Below, piece by piece: positions 1 to 8,826 of a stretch of DNA of 64,000 bases; the first letter of the stretch is position 1, and each line of letters opens with the position of its first letter. The translations under genes were made by a program, and so were the position numbers. The notes under the pieces were generated by a model that had not been told where the DNA came from, did no database searches, and was given only the letters and a program-made list of their open reading frames with translations. Origin of the DNA: Sphingopyxis sp. FD7 (GTDB lineage: Bacteria; Pseudomonadota; Alphaproteobacteria; Sphingomonadales; Sphingomonadaceae); NCBI RefSeq assembly GCF_003609835.1, contig NZ_AP017898.1, positions 1,674,001-1,738,000 of the forward strand, written 5' to 3'.

Positions 1-266
1 CACGCCTCGGCGCCCTCCATCAGCGCGATGCGTTCTTCCAGCATCGCCACGGTCGGGTTCTGGAGCCGCGAATAGGTCATGCCCTGCGCCTCGCCGGCAA
101 AGCGCGCGGCGACCTCCTCGGCGCTGTCATAGGTATAGCCCGAGGTCAGGAAGAGCGCCTCCGACGTCTCGCCATGTTCGCTGCGCCAGGTGCCGCCGCG
201 CACCGCCTGCGTCGCGGGATGCCAGCTCTTCGTCTTGCTGCGGTCCAGACCCGTCGTTTTCTTCAT
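1..266 (-). CDS. metZ: O-succinylhomoserine sulfhydrylase, N-terminal part (cut by window edge)
   Basis: Partial gene; the first 88 codons are visible and the rest lies beyond position 1. The translation begins MKKTTGLDRSKTKSWHPAT and continues with the segment GYTYDSAEEVAARFAGE and the motif YSRLQNPT, typical of PLP-dependent Cys/Met metabolism enzymes and closest to MetZ. MetZ makes homocysteine from O-succinylhomoserine and sulfide. The PLP-binding lysine is outside the window. The ATG lies 5 nt after the leuB stop, so the two genes are probably co-transcribed. A cystathionine gamma-synthase cannot be fully excluded from the N-terminus alone. Confidence 0.85.
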   Translation of the reverse strand, partial: MKKTTGLDRSKTKSWHPATQAVRGGTWRSEHGETSEALFLTSGYTYDSAEEVAARFAGEAQGMTYSRLQNPTVAMLEERIALMEGAEA

Positions 267-271
267 CTGCC

Positions 272-1318
272 CTATCCGTTCAAAGCCGTCACAACCGCAT
301 CGCCCAATGCCGCCGTGCCCATCGTTCCGCCCAGATCGGCGCCGCGGCAGCCGTCGGCGAGCACGCGCGCCACCGCCGCCTCGATCCGCGCCGCATGGGC
401 CTCGTCGTCCGCCGAATGGCGCAGCAGCATCGCGAGCGACAGGATCATCGCCAGCGGATTGGCGACGCCCTTGCCCGCGATGTCGGGGGCGCTGCCGTGG
501 ATCGGCTCGTACAGCCCCCGCGTGCCGTCGCCCAGCGACGCCGAGGCGAGCAGCCCGATCGAGCCCACGCACATCGATGCCTGATCCGAAAGAATGTCGC
601 CGAACAGATTGCCGGTGACGACGACGTCGAACTGCCCCGGATTGCGCACCAGCTGCATCGCGGCATTGTCGACATACATATGGGTCAACGCCACGTCGGG
701 ATAGTCGGCGGCCACCCCGACCATCACGTCGCGCCACAGCTGCGAGGTTTCGAGGACATTCGCCTTGTCGACCGAGCAGAGCCGTCCTTTACGTCCCTGC
801 GCCGCCTTGAACGCGACATGCGCGATGCGCCGCACCTCGCTTTCGCTGTACGACATGACGTCATAGCCTTCGCGCTCGCCACGGGCCGTCGTGCGCGTGC
901 CTTTCTCGCCGAAATAGACGTCGCCATTGAGTTCACGGACGATCAGCAGGTCGATGGCCGACGCGACTTCGGGGCGCAGCGCCGAACTGTCCTCCAACCC
1001 CGAAAACAGCCTTGCCGGGCGGAGGTTGGCGAACAGGCCCAGTTCGGACCGCAGCCCGAGGATCGCCTGTTCGGGGCGCAAATGCCGCTCGACATTGTCG
1101 AACCGCGGATCGCCGACCGCGCCGAACAAGATCGCATCGGCAGCCTTCGCTTTCGCCAGCGTTTCGGGCGGCAGCGGATGCCCTGTGGCTTCATACGCCG
1201 CGCCGCCGACGAGCGCGCGATCGAGTTCGACAGGCAGCGCAAGCGCAGCAACGACCTTCTCGGCCTCCGCCATGATCTCCGGACCGATACCGTCGCCAGC
1301 CAGCAGCAGGATTCTCAA
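272..1318 (-). CDS. leuB: 3-isopropylmalate dehydrogenase
   Basis: 348 aa, full length for the family. LeuB oxidatively decarboxylates 3-isopropylmalate with NAD+ in leucine synthesis, in the cytoplasm. The N-terminus [14 protein letters not shown], the substrate Arg region, the lysine in [10 protein letters not shown] and the metal-binding segment [12 protein letters not shown] are all present, as is the C-terminal [12 protein letters not shown] nucleotide region. It lies directly upstream of metZ in an amino-acid biosynthesis cluster and 48 bp downstream of recO on the same strand. The start gives the standard beta strand at residue 2. Confidence 0.97.
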   Translation of the reverse strand: MRILLLAGDGIGPEIMAEAEKVVAALALPVELDRALVGGAAYEATGHPLPPETLAKAKAADAILFGAVGDPRFDNVERHLRPEQAILGLRSELGLFANLRPARLFSGLEDSSALRPEVASAIDLLIVRELNGDVYFGEKGTRTTARGEREGYDVMSYSESEVRRIAHVAFKAAQGRKGRLCSVDKANVLETSQLWRDVMVGVAADYPDVALTHMYVDNAAMQLVRNPGQFDVVVTGNLFGDILSDQASMCVGSIGLLASASLGDGTRGLYEPIHGSAPDIAGKGVANPLAMILSLAMLLRHSADDEAHAARIEAAVARVLADGCRGADLGGTMGTAALGDAVVTALNG

Positions 1319-1366
1319 CGCTTCACCCTTTCGTGTCTCGCCCGCCGCTTAGACAGCGGCATCGGT

Positions 1367-1981
1367 TCACGCAACCGCCCTGCCCAGCCGGTCGATCAAT
1401 CTTTGCCTCACGCCCGCCAAGGCACGATTGCGCCCGTCGAGCAGGTCGCGGTCGATGAAATAGCCGGTGAGCGACAGGAGATCGAGCGCGTCGGCCATGG
1501 AGGAACTGGCCGCCACGTTGGGCCTGCTTTCCAACCCGAACCCCAGTTCGGCGAGCAGCAGCAGCTCGTAACGGCCAAGCGCGAGCGCCCATTGCCGCGC
1601 CGAGGGTGCGACGCCAATCGCCTCCAGCACCGCCGACAACACCATATAAAGCGCAGGATAAGGCTGTTCTTCGGGTAAGGTGGCCGCGGTCAGGCTGGTC
1701 ACCCAGTCGATCGCCGCCGCCGCCAGCGGTTCGCCGAGCAAGGGCGCGCGGCTTTCCAGCAGCTCGACGGTCGCGCCGCCAAGCTGCGCCTCGGTGCGCG
1801 AACGCAGTTCCAGCGCGACGCGATTGCCGGGCACCAGGATCGGCCGCAGCCGCCGCGACCGCCCGCCGCGGACATAGCCCGCGACCAGCCCCGCCTCGTG
1901 CGTCAGCGCGCGCAGGATCGCGCCATGCTCGCCATGCGCGCGCACCGCGCAGACGATGGCATCGGCGCTCAGGCTGGCCAA
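1367..1981 (-). CDS. recO: DNA repair protein RecO
   Basis: 204 aa from the chosen TTG start. RecO loads RecA with RecR at SSB-coated gaps. The N-terminal OB-fold signature is clear ([15 protein letters not shown], then [22 protein letters not shown] and PGNRV), followed by the helical C-terminal domain. An open frame continues upstream to 2050 but is low-complexity arginine and overlaps the thioesterase gene. TTG at 1981 is the first sensible start: it precedes the OB fold by a few residues and overlaps the upstream stop by 13 nt, which suggests translational coupling. A little short for RecO; the exact start is uncertain. Confidence 0.88.
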   Translation of the reverse strand: MASLSADAIVCAVRAHGEHGAILRALTHEAGLVAGYVRGGRSRRLRPILVPGNRVALELRSRTEAQLGGATVELLESRAPLLGEPLAAAAIDWVTSLTAATLPEEQPYPALYMVLSAVLEAIGVAPSARQWALALGRYELLLLAELGFGLESRPNVAASSSMADALDLLSLTGYFIDRDLLDGRNRALAGVRQRLIDRLGRAVA

Positions 1982-2361
1982 AGCACCAGCTGCGTCTGCG
2001 TCACCAGCGCGACGTCGGCGCCTTCTTCGGTGCGGATGCGCGTCTGCCACACCGACAGGCGCTTGCCGATCTTTACCGGGGTTGCTTCACCGACCAGCAC
2101 CGCGCCCACCGGCCCGCCGCCGAGAAAACTGGTTTTGCTCTCGATCGTCGTCGTGCCGCTCGCGCCATCGGGCAGCGACAGGAAGGCGCCGACCGCACCC
2201 AGGCAATCGGCAAAGGCCATGATCGCGCCGCCGTGGACGATATTTCCCGCAGTGCAGATTTCGGGGCGCACAGGGAGCTTGCCCGCGACGCGATCCTTGC
2301 TGCCCTCGTCGATCGTCACGCCGAGCGTGCCCGCAAGCGGCATGGTGGCGGCGAAATCCAT
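1969..2361 (-). CDS. PaaI-family (hotdog-fold) thioesterase
   Basis: 130 aa, one hotdog domain. The conserved active-site segment [13 protein letters not shown] (about residues 40-52) and the later segment [15 protein letters not shown] mark the acyl-CoA thioesterase group that includes PaaI and YbgC-like proteins. It should hydrolyse an acyl- or aryl-CoA thioester in the cytoplasm; the substrate cannot be told. It is the first gene ahead of recO, with overlapping ends. The ATG sits beside the palindromic repeat that separates it from uvrC. Confidence 0.85.
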   Translation of the reverse strand: MDFAATMPLAGTLGVTIDEGSKDRVAGKLPVRPEICTAGNIVHGGAIMAFADCLGAVGAFLSLPDGASGTTTIESKTSFLGGGPVGAVLVGEATPVKIGKRLSVWQTRIRTEEGADVALVTQTQLVLWPA

Positions 2362-2378
2362 ATATATTCTCCTATTCC

Positions 2379-2454
2379 GTCAACCCGGCGAAGGCCGGGG
2401 TCTCGCCGTTGCATCCGGGCGACAAGGTGAGATCCCGGCCTTCGCCGGGATGAC
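2379..2454. repeat. Palindromic intergenic repeat, family A (paired arms)
   Basis: Two inverted arms of about 26 bp (2379-2404 and 2429-2454), each with the core CCGGCGAAGGCCGG or its complement, fill the space between uvrC and the thioesterase gene. The same core recurs at 45094-45119 and 48614-48689, and a close variant at 5458-5542. It resembles the REP-like elements scattered through sphingomonad genomes. Confidence 0.85.
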
Positions 2455-2468
2455 GAACGATCGCATAA

Positions 2469-4403
2469 CTACCCCCCCGGATTGTAGAAATCATACACCG
2501 CCTGCGCCACCGCGGCGCTCACCCCCGGCGCCTTCTGCAAATCCTCCAGACTTGCCCCCTTGATCGCGCGCGCGGTGCCGAAGTGCATGAGCAGCGCCTT
2601 CTTGCGCGCCGGGCCGATGCCGGGAACCTCGTCGAGCGGCGACGATCCCATCGCCTTCGCCCGCTTCGCACGGTGCGCGCCGATCGCAAAGCGGTGCGCC
2701 TCGTCGCGCAGCCGCTGGATATAGAAAAGCACCGCATTGTTCGTCGGCAGCGTGAATTCGCGCCCGTCGGGCAAATAGAAGGTCTCGCGCCCGGCATTGC
2801 GGTCGGGCCCCTTGGCGACGCCGACATAGGGAATATCGTCGATCCCCAGCTCGGCGAGCACCGCGCCCGCCGCCGACACCTGCCCCTTGCCGCCGTCGAT
2901 CAGCACCAGGTCGGGCCATTCGCCCTTCGTCCGCTCGGGATCCTCCTCGATCGCGCGCGCGAAGCGGCGCTGGAACACCTCGCGCATCATCGCGAAATCG
3001 TCGCCCGGCTGCGTCTCGGCGCGCTTGATGTTGAACTTGCGATAGGCACCCTTGATCCAGCCTTCCGGCCCCGCGACGACCATCGCGCCGAGCGCATTTG
3101 TCCCCTGGATATGGCTGTTGTCATAGATTTCGATCCGCTGCGGCGGCGCATCGAGGTCGAAAAGGTCGGCGAGTTCGCGGCCGAGCTTCGCCTGACTGCT
3201 GCTTTCGGCAAGCCGGCGGTCAAGCTCCTCGCCCGCGTTGCGCACCGCCTGTTCGAGCAGCCGCTTGCGGTTGCCACGCTGCGGCACGCTGATCTCGACC
3301 TTGCGCCCCGCCGTCTCGCCCAGCGCCTCGGCGAGCAGCGCACTCTCGCCAGGGTCGCGGTCGACGAGGATCAGCTTCGGCGGCGGCACGCCTTCGTAAA
3401 ATTGCATCAGGAAGCTCGCCATCACCTCCGTCTCGGGCACGCCGGCTACATGCGCGGGGAAAAAGCTGCGGTGCCCCCAATTCTGGCCGCCGCGGATGAA
3501 GAAGCCCGCGATGCAAAGCTGCCCGCCCTTCGCCGCGAGCGCGAACACGTCGGCGTCGCCCAGCCCGTCAGCGTGGACCGACTGGCTGCCCTGGATGAAG
3601 GTCAGCGCCTTCAGCCGGTCGCGCAGCACCGCCGCCTGCTCGAAATCCATCGCATCGGCGGCTTTCGTCATGGCTTCGCCCAAGCGCTTCTGCACGGCGG
3701 TCGACCGCCCTTCGAGGAAGTCCTGCGCGTCGCTCACCAACGCGGCATAATCCTCCCTGGAAATGCGGTCGACGCACGGCGCCGAACAGCGGCGGATCTG
3801 ATAGAGCAGGCACGGGCGCGAGCGGTTGGCAAAGAAGCTGTCGGTGCAGCTGCGCAAGAGGAAGGTCTTTTGCAGCGCGTTGAGCGTGCGCGCGACCGAC
3901 CCCGCGCTCGCGAAGGGGCCATAATAGCGCCCCTTGGCGCGCCGCGCGCCGCGATGCTTCTGCACGCGCGGAAAATCATGGTCGGTGCGCAGCAGGATGA
4001 AGGGAAAGCTCTTGTCGTCGCGCAGCAGCACATTGTACGGCGGGCGGTATCGCTTGATGAGCTGCGCTTCGAGCAACAACGCCTCGGCCTCGCTCGTCGT
4101 CGTGACGATCTCCATCGCGCGCGTCTGCGCGACCATGCGCTGCAACCGCTGCGGCAGCCGCGCGACCTGCGTATAGTTGGTCACGCGATTCCTGAGCGCG
4201 CGCGCCTTTCCCACATAGAGCACATCGCCGCGCGCATCGAGCATCCGGTATACGCCCGGACGCGCGGGCAGCTTGCGCACCACGCTGCGGATCGCCTCGG
4301 CCCCGCGTTCGAGGTCGGGCTTGTCGCCCCCATCGCCGCCGCCGCGGACGACATAGGTGGCCTTCTCTTCGTTGAATCGGTCGGGAGCGTTGGGGCGAAC
4401 CAT
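2469..4403 (-). CDS. uvrC: UvrABC excision nuclease subunit C
   Basis: 644 aa. UvrC makes both incisions around a DNA lesion in nucleotide excision repair after UvrB hands over the site. Visible domains are the GIY-YIG nuclease (PGVYRMLD at about 49-56, LYVGKA at 62-67), a Cys-rich segment (CLLYQIRRCSAPC), the UVR UvrB-binding motif (DFEQAAVLRDRLKAL), the RNase H-like C-terminal nuclease (IEIYDNSHIQG, then LVLIDGGKGQ) and two terminal helix-hairpin-helix motifs (VPGIGPARKKAL, APGVSAAVAQAV). Transcribed alone on the minus strand and divergent from the SDR gene. Confidence 0.97.
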   Translation of the reverse strand: MVRPNAPDRFNEEKATYVVRGGGDGGDKPDLERGAEAIRSVVRKLPARPGVYRMLDARGDVLYVGKARALRNRVTNYTQVARLPQRLQRMVAQTRAMEIVTTTSEAEALLLEAQLIKRYRPPYNVLLRDDKSFPFILLRTDHDFPRVQKHRGARRAKGRYYGPFASAGSVARTLNALQKTFLLRSCTDSFFANRSRPCLLYQIRRCSAPCVDRISREDYAALVSDAQDFLEGRSTAVQKRLGEAMTKAADAMDFEQAAVLRDRLKALTFIQGSQSVHADGLGDADVFALAAKGGQLCIAGFFIRGGQNWGHRSFFPAHVAGVPETEVMASFLMQFYEGVPPPKLILVDRDPGESALLAEALGETAGRKVEISVPQRGNRKRLLEQAVRNAGEELDRRLAESSSQAKLGRELADLFDLDAPPQRIEIYDNSHIQGTNALGAMVVAGPEGWIKGAYRKFNIKRAETQPGDDFAMMREVFQRRFARAIEEDPERTKGEWPDLVLIDGGKGQVSAAGAVLAELGIDDIPYVGVAKGPDRNAGRETFYLPDGREFTLPTNNAVLFYIQRLRDEAHRFAIGAHRAKRAKAMGSSPLDEVPGIGPARKKALLMHFGTARAIKGASLEDLQKAPGVSAAVAQAVYDFYNPGG

Positions 4404-4473
4404 GATTTTGCATGTAGGCGAAGGCGATGCGAGCCGCCATAGTGTGCGCGGTAAAAGCTATGGGAGGGGTCGC

Positions 4474-5193
4474 ATGGATTTACGTGGAAAACTCGCGCTG
4501 GTCACCGGCGGCAGCGCCGGCATCGGGCGCGAAATCGCGCTGCAATTGCAAGCCGCGGGCGCCGATGTGATCATCACCGGCCGCGCGCCCGACAAGCTGC
4601 AAGCGATGGCCGCGCTCGGCTTCGGAACGATCGCAGGCGACCTGTCGACAGCCGACGGGATCGACGCGGTGGTGCAGGGCGTCGCCGACAGGCCGCTCGC
4701 GCTGCTCGTCAACAACGCGGGGGTCGGCAGCGATTACGATCTCGACCGGCCCGAAACGCTGGACAGCGCGGCGCATTGCATCCGCACCAATCTCGACGCC
4801 CCTATCGCGCTCTGCACGCGCCTGCTCCCCCTGCTCCGCGCGCAGGACGAAGCGGCGATCGTCAATGTGACGTCGGGCCTCGCCATCGCGCCGCGCGCGG
4901 GCGGCGCGATCTATTGCGCGACGAAGGCGGGGCTGCGCAGCTATACGCAGGCCATCCGTCACCTGCTCAAGAACAGCAATGTCCGCGTGATCGAGGCGCT
5001 GCCGCCCGTCGTCGACACCAATATGACCGCCGCGCGGGGTGGCAGGAAGATGAGCGCCCACGCCTGCGCCGCCGAAATCGTCCACGGCATCCGTACCGGA
5101 AAAAGCGAGGTCAATGTCGGCATGGTGAAGATGCTGCAGCTCGTCAACAGCATTTCACCCGCGCTGGCGCGGCGGATCATGATCCGGTTTTGA
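4474..5193 (+). CDS. Short-chain dehydrogenase/reductase (DltE-like)
   Basis: 239 aa from the ATG at 4474, preceded by a purine-rich ribosome site (GGGAGGGG); an in-frame extension to 4357 overlaps uvrC and is not used. Classical SDR: nucleotide motif GGSAGIG (about residues 12-18), NNAG, catalytic Ser in VNVTSG and the YCATK Tyr/Lys pair. It reduces or oxidises a carbonyl or alcohol with NAD(P)H; the substrate is unknown. The segment VVDTNMTAARGG and the C-terminus resemble the DltE/YciK-like subgroup. It stands alone, divergent from uvrC, followed by a long intergenic space. Confidence 0.9.
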   Translation: MDLRGKLALVTGGSAGIGREIALQLQAAGADVIITGRAPDKLQAMAALGFGTIAGDLSTADGIDAVVQGVADRPLALLVNNAGVGSDYDLDRPETLDSAAHCIRTNLDAPIALCTRLLPLLRAQDEAAIVNVTSGLAIAPRAGGAIYCATKAGLRSYTQAIRHLLKNSNVRVIEALPPVVDTNMTAARGGRKMSAHACAAEIVHGIRTGKSEVNVGMVKMLQLVNSISPALARRIMIRF

Positions 5194-5457
5194 CGGGCTG
5201 TGCGCGCGATTCGGTTGGCGCATGGCTATGGAAATACTCAAAGGTCAGGAAAGGTCAGCCTTGTGCGGCCGCCAGTCTGCCGCTTCGGCCGGACTTGCGG
5301 CACCAGACTCCGCCGCACGTCGACAGGGCGGGCGATGACAGGGTTTATCCACATGTTGAAACAGCTGAAACGAAAGCTGGCACAGCCGGGCCATGAGGAC
5401 AGCTTTTTGTGGCGGATGGCGGTTTTGGGGTGGGGAGTGGACGTTCGCCTTATTGTT

Positions 5458-5542
5458 GTACCCCGGCGAAAGCCGGGGTCCAGGGCGCCCAGGAGCGGAC
5501 GTTGGCTCATCCCGCTCTGGACCCCGGCTTTCGCCGGGGTAC
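5458..5542. repeat. Palindromic intergenic repeat, 26-bp perfect arms
   Basis: Arms 5458-5483 and 5517-5542 are exact reverse complements, with core CCCCGGCGAAAGCCGGGG, separated by a 33-nt spacer. Same design as the family A repeat with an A-for-G variant in the core. Confidence 0.85.
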
Positions 5543-5594
5543 GGCAACGATCGGTCGCTTCCAGCCATAGCACCCCGGCGAAATCGCCCACGGC

Positions 5595-5620
5595 AAAACG
5601 CCCGCGGAAATCCGCGGGCG
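5595..5620 (-). terminator. Rho-independent terminator of the F0 atp operon
   Basis: Perfect 10-bp stem CGCCCGCGGA/TCCGCGGGCG (5599-5608 with 5611-5620), followed on the minus strand by TTTTGCC. It lies 27 bp after the atpF stop. Confidence 0.8.
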
Positions 5621-5646
5621 CCTTGTTCTCAGCCATGCCGGAACGA

Positions 5647-6177
5647 TCAACCCTTGGCGACGCTCGCGATTGCCTGGTCGACCAGCGCCTTGTCGGCGGC
5701 GGCGTCATGTTTGTCGGCGATCAGCTTCGCCGCGGCTTCGGTCGCCGCCTTCGCGGCGGCGGTGCGGACTTCGGCGAGCGCATTGGCTTCGGCGGCGGCG
5801 ATCCGTTCCTCGGCTATCTGCTTGCGGCGCGCGATCAGCGCGGTCGCGTCGGCCTTCGCCTTGGCGACGAGCGCCTCGGCCTCGGCATCGGCGCGGGCGC
5901 GCATCTCCTCGGCTTCCTTTGCCGCGTCGGCGAGCTTCGCTTCATATTCGGCCTTGAGCGATTCGGCGTCGAGGCGCAGCTGTTCGGCTTCGTTCAGCTG
6001 CCTGGAAATCTCGGCGATCCGCTTGTCGAGCATCGCCGCGATCGCGCCGGGCACGCCCTTCCAGACCAGGATGCCCAGGAACACGAGCATCGCGATCGAG
6101 ACCCACACGGTCGCGTTGAGGCCGAACGCCGTCGGTTCGGCCGCGCCTTCGGCGAGGATCAGCGTCAAATCAGTCAT
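5647..6177 (-). CDS. atpF: F0F1 ATP synthase subunit b
   Basis: 176 aa. One N-terminal membrane segment (about residues 25-47, around WVSIAMLVFLGILVW), then a long Ala/Glu/Lys/Arg-rich coiled coil, as expected for the peripheral stalk that joins F0 to F1. Last gene of the cluster; its ATG overlaps the b' stop by 4 nt, so the pair is translationally coupled and made in equal amounts. Alphaproteobacteria typically carry separate b and b' chains, and the F1 genes lie elsewhere. Confidence 0.93.
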   Translation of the reverse strand: MTDLTLILAEGAAEPTAFGLNATVWVSIAMLVFLGILVWKGVPGAIAAMLDKRIAEISRQLNEAEQLRLDAESLKAEYEAKLADAAKEAEEMRARADAEAEALVAKAKADATALIARRKQIAEERIAAAEANALAEVRTAAAKAATEAAAKLIADKHDAAADKALVDQAIASVAKG

Positions 6178-6671
6178 TTCAGAACCGCCTTCACCGCCGC
6201 CTTGGCGTCCGCCGCGGCAATTTTCACGCCCGACAGCTTGGCGACGAGGTCACCCGCCGCTTCGGCCGCCACGGCTTCGATCTCGGCCATCGCCGAGCCG
6301 CGCGCCGCCGCGACATCGGCCTCAGCCGCTGCCAGCCTGGCAGCGAGTTCGGCGTCGATCTTGGCCAGACGCTTCTCGGCGTCCTTCGCGGCCTTGTCCC
6401 TGGCTTCAGCCACCGCTTTCTGCGCGGCGGCGCGACTTGCCTCGCCTTGCTGGCGATAGCTCTCCTCCAGCGCATCGGCGGCGGCATGCGCCGCTTTCGC
6501 GGCCGCCAGATCGTCGGCGACCTTGCGGTCGCGTGCGTCCACCGTCGCTTCGATCCTGGGCAGCATGCCGCGGCCGATCACGACATAAATGCCGACAAAC
6601 ACGACCAGCAGCCAGAACAGCTGCGAAGCAAGATACCAATTGTCAGCGGTGAGCTGGGCTATCTGGGGCAT
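6174..6671 (-). CDS. atpX: F0F1 ATP synthase subunit b' (second stalk subunit)
   Basis: 165 aa. N-terminal membrane segment (about residues 14-36, QLFWLLVVFVGIYVVIG), then GRMLPRIE-like sequence and a charged coiled coil. It forms the peripheral-stalk heterodimer with subunit b. The order a-c-b'-b matches the alphaproteobacterial F0 operon, and the first b-type gene after atpE is conventionally b'. The stop overlaps the next start by 4 nt. Confidence 0.9.
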   Translation of the reverse strand: MPQIAQLTADNWYLASQLFWLLVVFVGIYVVIGRGMLPRIEATVDARDRKVADDLAAAKAAHAAADALEESYRQQGEASRAAAQKAVAEARDKAAKDAEKRLAKIDAELAARLAAAEADVAAARGSAMAEIEAVAAEAAGDLVAKLSGVKIAAADAKAAVKAVLK

Positions 6672-6751
6672 GAAAGGCGAACCTTGAAATCTTGGAAAGC
6701 TGCTGTCGGCGACGCCGACCCTTAAGGACCGGCATCACCGATCGCCCTGAA

Positions 6752-6979
6752 TCAGACGACGAAGAGCAGGATCATTGCCACGACGAACGCCAGCAGGCCG
6801 AGAAGCTCGGCAGCGGCGAAGCCGATGAACAGGCGGCCCTGCTGGCCGTCGGCCGCAGCCGGGTTGCGCAGCGCGCTTTCGAGGAAGCTGCCGAACACAT
6901 TACCCACGCCGATGGCGGCCATGCCGGCGCCAATCGCCGCGAGACCGGCACCGATCAGCTTTGCTGCTTCTGCGTCCAT
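6752..6979 (-). CDS. atpE: F0F1 ATP synthase subunit c
   Basis: 75 aa hairpin of two membrane helices. The first is rich in Gly/Ala (LAAIGAGMAAIGVG), followed by a polar loop (RNPAAADGQQGR) and a second helix with the proton-carrying carboxylate in FAAAELLGLLAF (Glu58). It forms the rotor ring of the proton channel. It lies between atpB and b', with an 80-bp gap to b', the usual place for differential expression of the multicopy c subunit. Confidence 0.96.
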   Translation of the reverse strand: MDAEAAKLIGAGLAAIGAGMAAIGVGNVFGSFLESALRNPAAADGQQGRLFIGFAAAELLGLLAFVVAMILLFVV

Positions 6980-7019
6980 TATCGTAACTCCTTGGTGTAA
7001 ACGTTTGTTATAAACGGGA

Positions 7020-7805
7020 TTAGTGAAGGTTGACCGCGTCGTTGATATAAAGCGAGGTCAACAGGGCGAAAACATAGGCCTGGATACCGGCGACCAGCAG
7101 CTCGAGCGCGCTGATGCCGATCATCAGCGTGAAGCTGAGCACCGACACGATCGAACCGAGCCACAAGGTTTCGGCGTTGAAGCCGTTGATGACAAAGCCC
7201 GACAGCACCTTGAGCAGCACATGGCCCGCGGTCATCGCGACGAAAAGGCGCAGGCCGAGGCTGAACGGGCGGACCATGAACGACACGAACTCGATCGGCG
7301 CGATGATCGGGATCATCGGCAGCGGCGTGCCGTGCGGCACGAAGAGCGAGAAGAAATGGAGGCCATGGCGCCAGAAGCCGACGACGAGGACGATCGCGAA
7401 GCTGATCAGCGCGAGGACGCCGGTAATCGCGATATGGCTGGTGACGGTGAAGGGGTGCAGCCCCAGCACGCCCAGCGGCAACATGCCGAGCAGGTTGCAG
7501 AAGAGGATGAACATGAAGAGCGAAAAGACATAGGGCGTATATTTGCGGCCTTCGCTGCCGATGTTCGCCATCATCATGCTGGAGATGAAGCCGGTGAAGC
7601 CTTCCACCGCGGCCTGCCAGCGGCCGGGGACGAGCTGACGACGCATCCCGCCCCACATGAACAGGCCGAGCGCGATCGCGGCGACCACCATCCACAGCGC
7701 GCTGTTGGTGAACAGAACCTCCTGCCCGGCGAGGTTGAAACCGCCGCCGAGCGGGGTCACCTCGAACTGGTGCATCGGGTCGATCTTGCCGGATTCCGCC
7801 GCCAC
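7020..7805 (-). CDS. atpB: F0F1 ATP synthase subunit a
   Basis: 261 aa, multi-spanning. The essential Arg is in the segment FSLGLRLFVAMTAGH, and the HPFTVTSH and IAPIEFVSFMVRP motifs are typical of subunit a. It forms the proton half-channels against the c ring. The N-terminus KIDPMHQFEV is normal for the family. It sits between atpI and atpE in the same orientation. Confidence 0.96.
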   Translation of the reverse strand: MAAESGKIDPMHQFEVTPLGGGFNLAGQEVLFTNSALWMVVAAIALGLFMWGGMRRQLVPGRWQAAVEGFTGFISSMMMANIGSEGRKYTPYVFSLFMFILFCNLLGMLPLGVLGLHPFTVTSHIAITGVLALISFAIVLVVGFWRHGLHFFSLFVPHGTPLPMIPIIAPIEFVSFMVRPFSLGLRLFVAMTAGHVLLKVLSGFVINGFNAETLWLGSIVSVLSFTLMIGISALELLVAGIQAYVFALLTSLYINDAVNLH

Positions 7806-7873
7806 TCTTCACTCCACGCGCAATGCGGGGCGGCGCATCCGGCCGTCCCGCCAATAATATCCTTTGCGTCCCG

Positions 7874-8194
7874 CTATTTGCGGGGCGCTGTTGTCAGGCG
7901 GATGATGTTGCGGAACGCCACGACGATCCCCATCAACAACATGCCCAACAGCCCCCAGGGTTCGGTGCCTGCGACCCGGTCGATCAGCCAGCCGAACAGA
8001 CCGCCGCCGATCAATCCGCCCAGCAGTTCGGCCAGCACCCGGTTGCCGAGCCGGTAATTGGCATCGGATTCCGGTCCGGCGTTCACTGCGGTCCGTTTTG
8101 CCTCTGCGGCTTCGGCCCGGTCCAATCGCTCTTCGAGCGAGACCAGGCGCGAATCCTCCGAGCCAAGTTCCGGATCGCTGCCCTTGCCCGTCAT
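7874..8194 (-). CDS. atpI: AtpI-type ATP synthase accessory protein
   Basis: 106 aa. A soluble charged N-terminal half is followed by two hydrophobic segments (about residues 58-75 and 82-100) containing GGLIGGGLFGWLID and PWGLLGMLLMGIVVAFRN, the AtpI/AtpZ pattern with glycine zippers. These proteins help c-ring assembly or Mg2+ supply. It is the first gene of the F0 operon. Identification rests on the hydrophobic pattern and position. Confidence 0.85.
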   Translation of the reverse strand: MTGKGSDPELGSEDSRLVSLEERLDRAEAAEAKRTAVNAGPESDANYRLGNRVLAELLGGLIGGGLFGWLIDRVAGTEPWGLLGMLLMGIVVAFRNIIRLTTAPRK

Positions 8195-8334
8195 TCCCTC
8201 GCCATCCTTCTGAAACGAAACCGGAAAGCCCCGATTCCGCCTGCGAAAAAAGGCCCGAAAAATCGGGGCACCCCTAAGGCGCGGTCCGTTTAGGAATGAC
8301 GCCCGATGAAGTCAATGCTTGTGCTTGCGCCCGC

Positions 8335-8366
8335 AAAAATGCCGCCGCGTTTAGGGGCGCGGCGGC
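8335..8366 (-). terminator. Terminator after the ydbH-ynbE-ydbL operon
   Basis: Perfect 9-bp stem GCCGCCGCG/CGCGGCGGC (8341-8349 with 8358-8366), followed on the minus strand by ATTTTT. It lies about 40 bp after the ydbL stop and 140 bp before atpI, so it separates the two operons. Confidence 0.8.
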
Positions 8367-8406
8367 ATCTGGAGGCCCCGCAGGACCCCGTTATGCGTCA
8401 TATGGC

Positions 8407-8826
8407 TTACGGACAGCGCGCATCGCGCTCGGGCGGGCTCGCATCGCGCGTTTTCCACGCCCCGCCGGGGGTCAGATATTTCTCGCCCGGCTTCGTGCTC
8501 GCGATCAGGTTGCATCCGCTGGTGAAGGCGAACTGCTCGACGGTGCTGCCCGTCGCCTGGGCGCGCTCGGTATAGGCGGCCTTGCGCTTGATGTTGATGT
8601 CCTGCACCAGCGCGCGGATCGCCGGGGTCGGCGCGGTGACGAAACCCAGATAGCCGTCGGGCTGTTCGCCGATCTGCCCCGCAGCGCGCGCGGCGGCATA
8701 GGCCGGGTCGCGCTGCGCCATCGCCGACGGCACGGCGAGCGCAACCGCCGCCGTCGCGGCAATAGCCGCCAGCGCCAGCCCGGTCGGTGTTTCCATTTTC
8801 AAACGCATCATATGCTTCCCTGTCAT
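8407..8826 (-). CDS. ydbL: YdbL family (DUF1318) periplasmic protein
   Basis: 139 aa with a signal peptide (hydrophobic core LALAAIAATAAVALAV, then MAQRDPAY). The mature part has the YdbL pattern of a short helical domain with GQIGEQPDGYLG and the segment QDINIKRKAAYTERA. YdbL works with YdbH and YnbE, which bridge inner and outer membranes in E. coli; YdbL is thought to modulate that complex. Its ATG overlaps the ynbE stop (TGATG), so the genes are coupled. The C-terminal extension with a Cys pair is specific to this relative. Confidence 0.85.
   Translation of the reverse strand: MTGKHMMRLKMETPTGLALAAIAATAAVALAVPSAMAQRDPAYAAARAAGQIGEQPDGYLGFVTAPTPAIRALVQDINIKRKAAYTERAQATGSTVEQFAFTSGCNLIASTKPGEKYLTPGGAWKTRDASPPERDARCP

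Larger units (their letters stand above)
5194..5646. other. Intergenic region of 453 bp, no supported gene
   Basis: Lies between the SDR gene (+) and atpF (-), so both neighbours end here. It holds a family A-variant palindrome (5458-5542), the atp terminator hairpin (5595-5620) and one perfect 9-bp DnaA-box-like word, TTATCCACA, at 5345-5353. Open frames run through it but have no recognisable protein character and read straight into the atp genes in shadow frames. Confidence 0.7.

Noticed and set aside
2583..4442. Long open frame of 619 codons on the plus strand opposite uvrC
   Set aside because: Typical high-GC antisense shadow: composition is His/Arg/Gln-rich with no domain, and uvrC on the other strand is unmistakable.
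5345..5353. Perfect DnaA-box word TTATCCACA, possible origin
   Set aside because: Only one such word was noticed here, with no cluster, no AT-rich unwinding region and no origin-type neighbours (dnaA, dnaN, hemE). A single 9-mer is expected by chance now and then.
5647..8194. ATP synthase operon lacking the F1 genes as an anomaly
   Set aside because: Split F0 and F1 clusters are normal in alphaproteobacteria.
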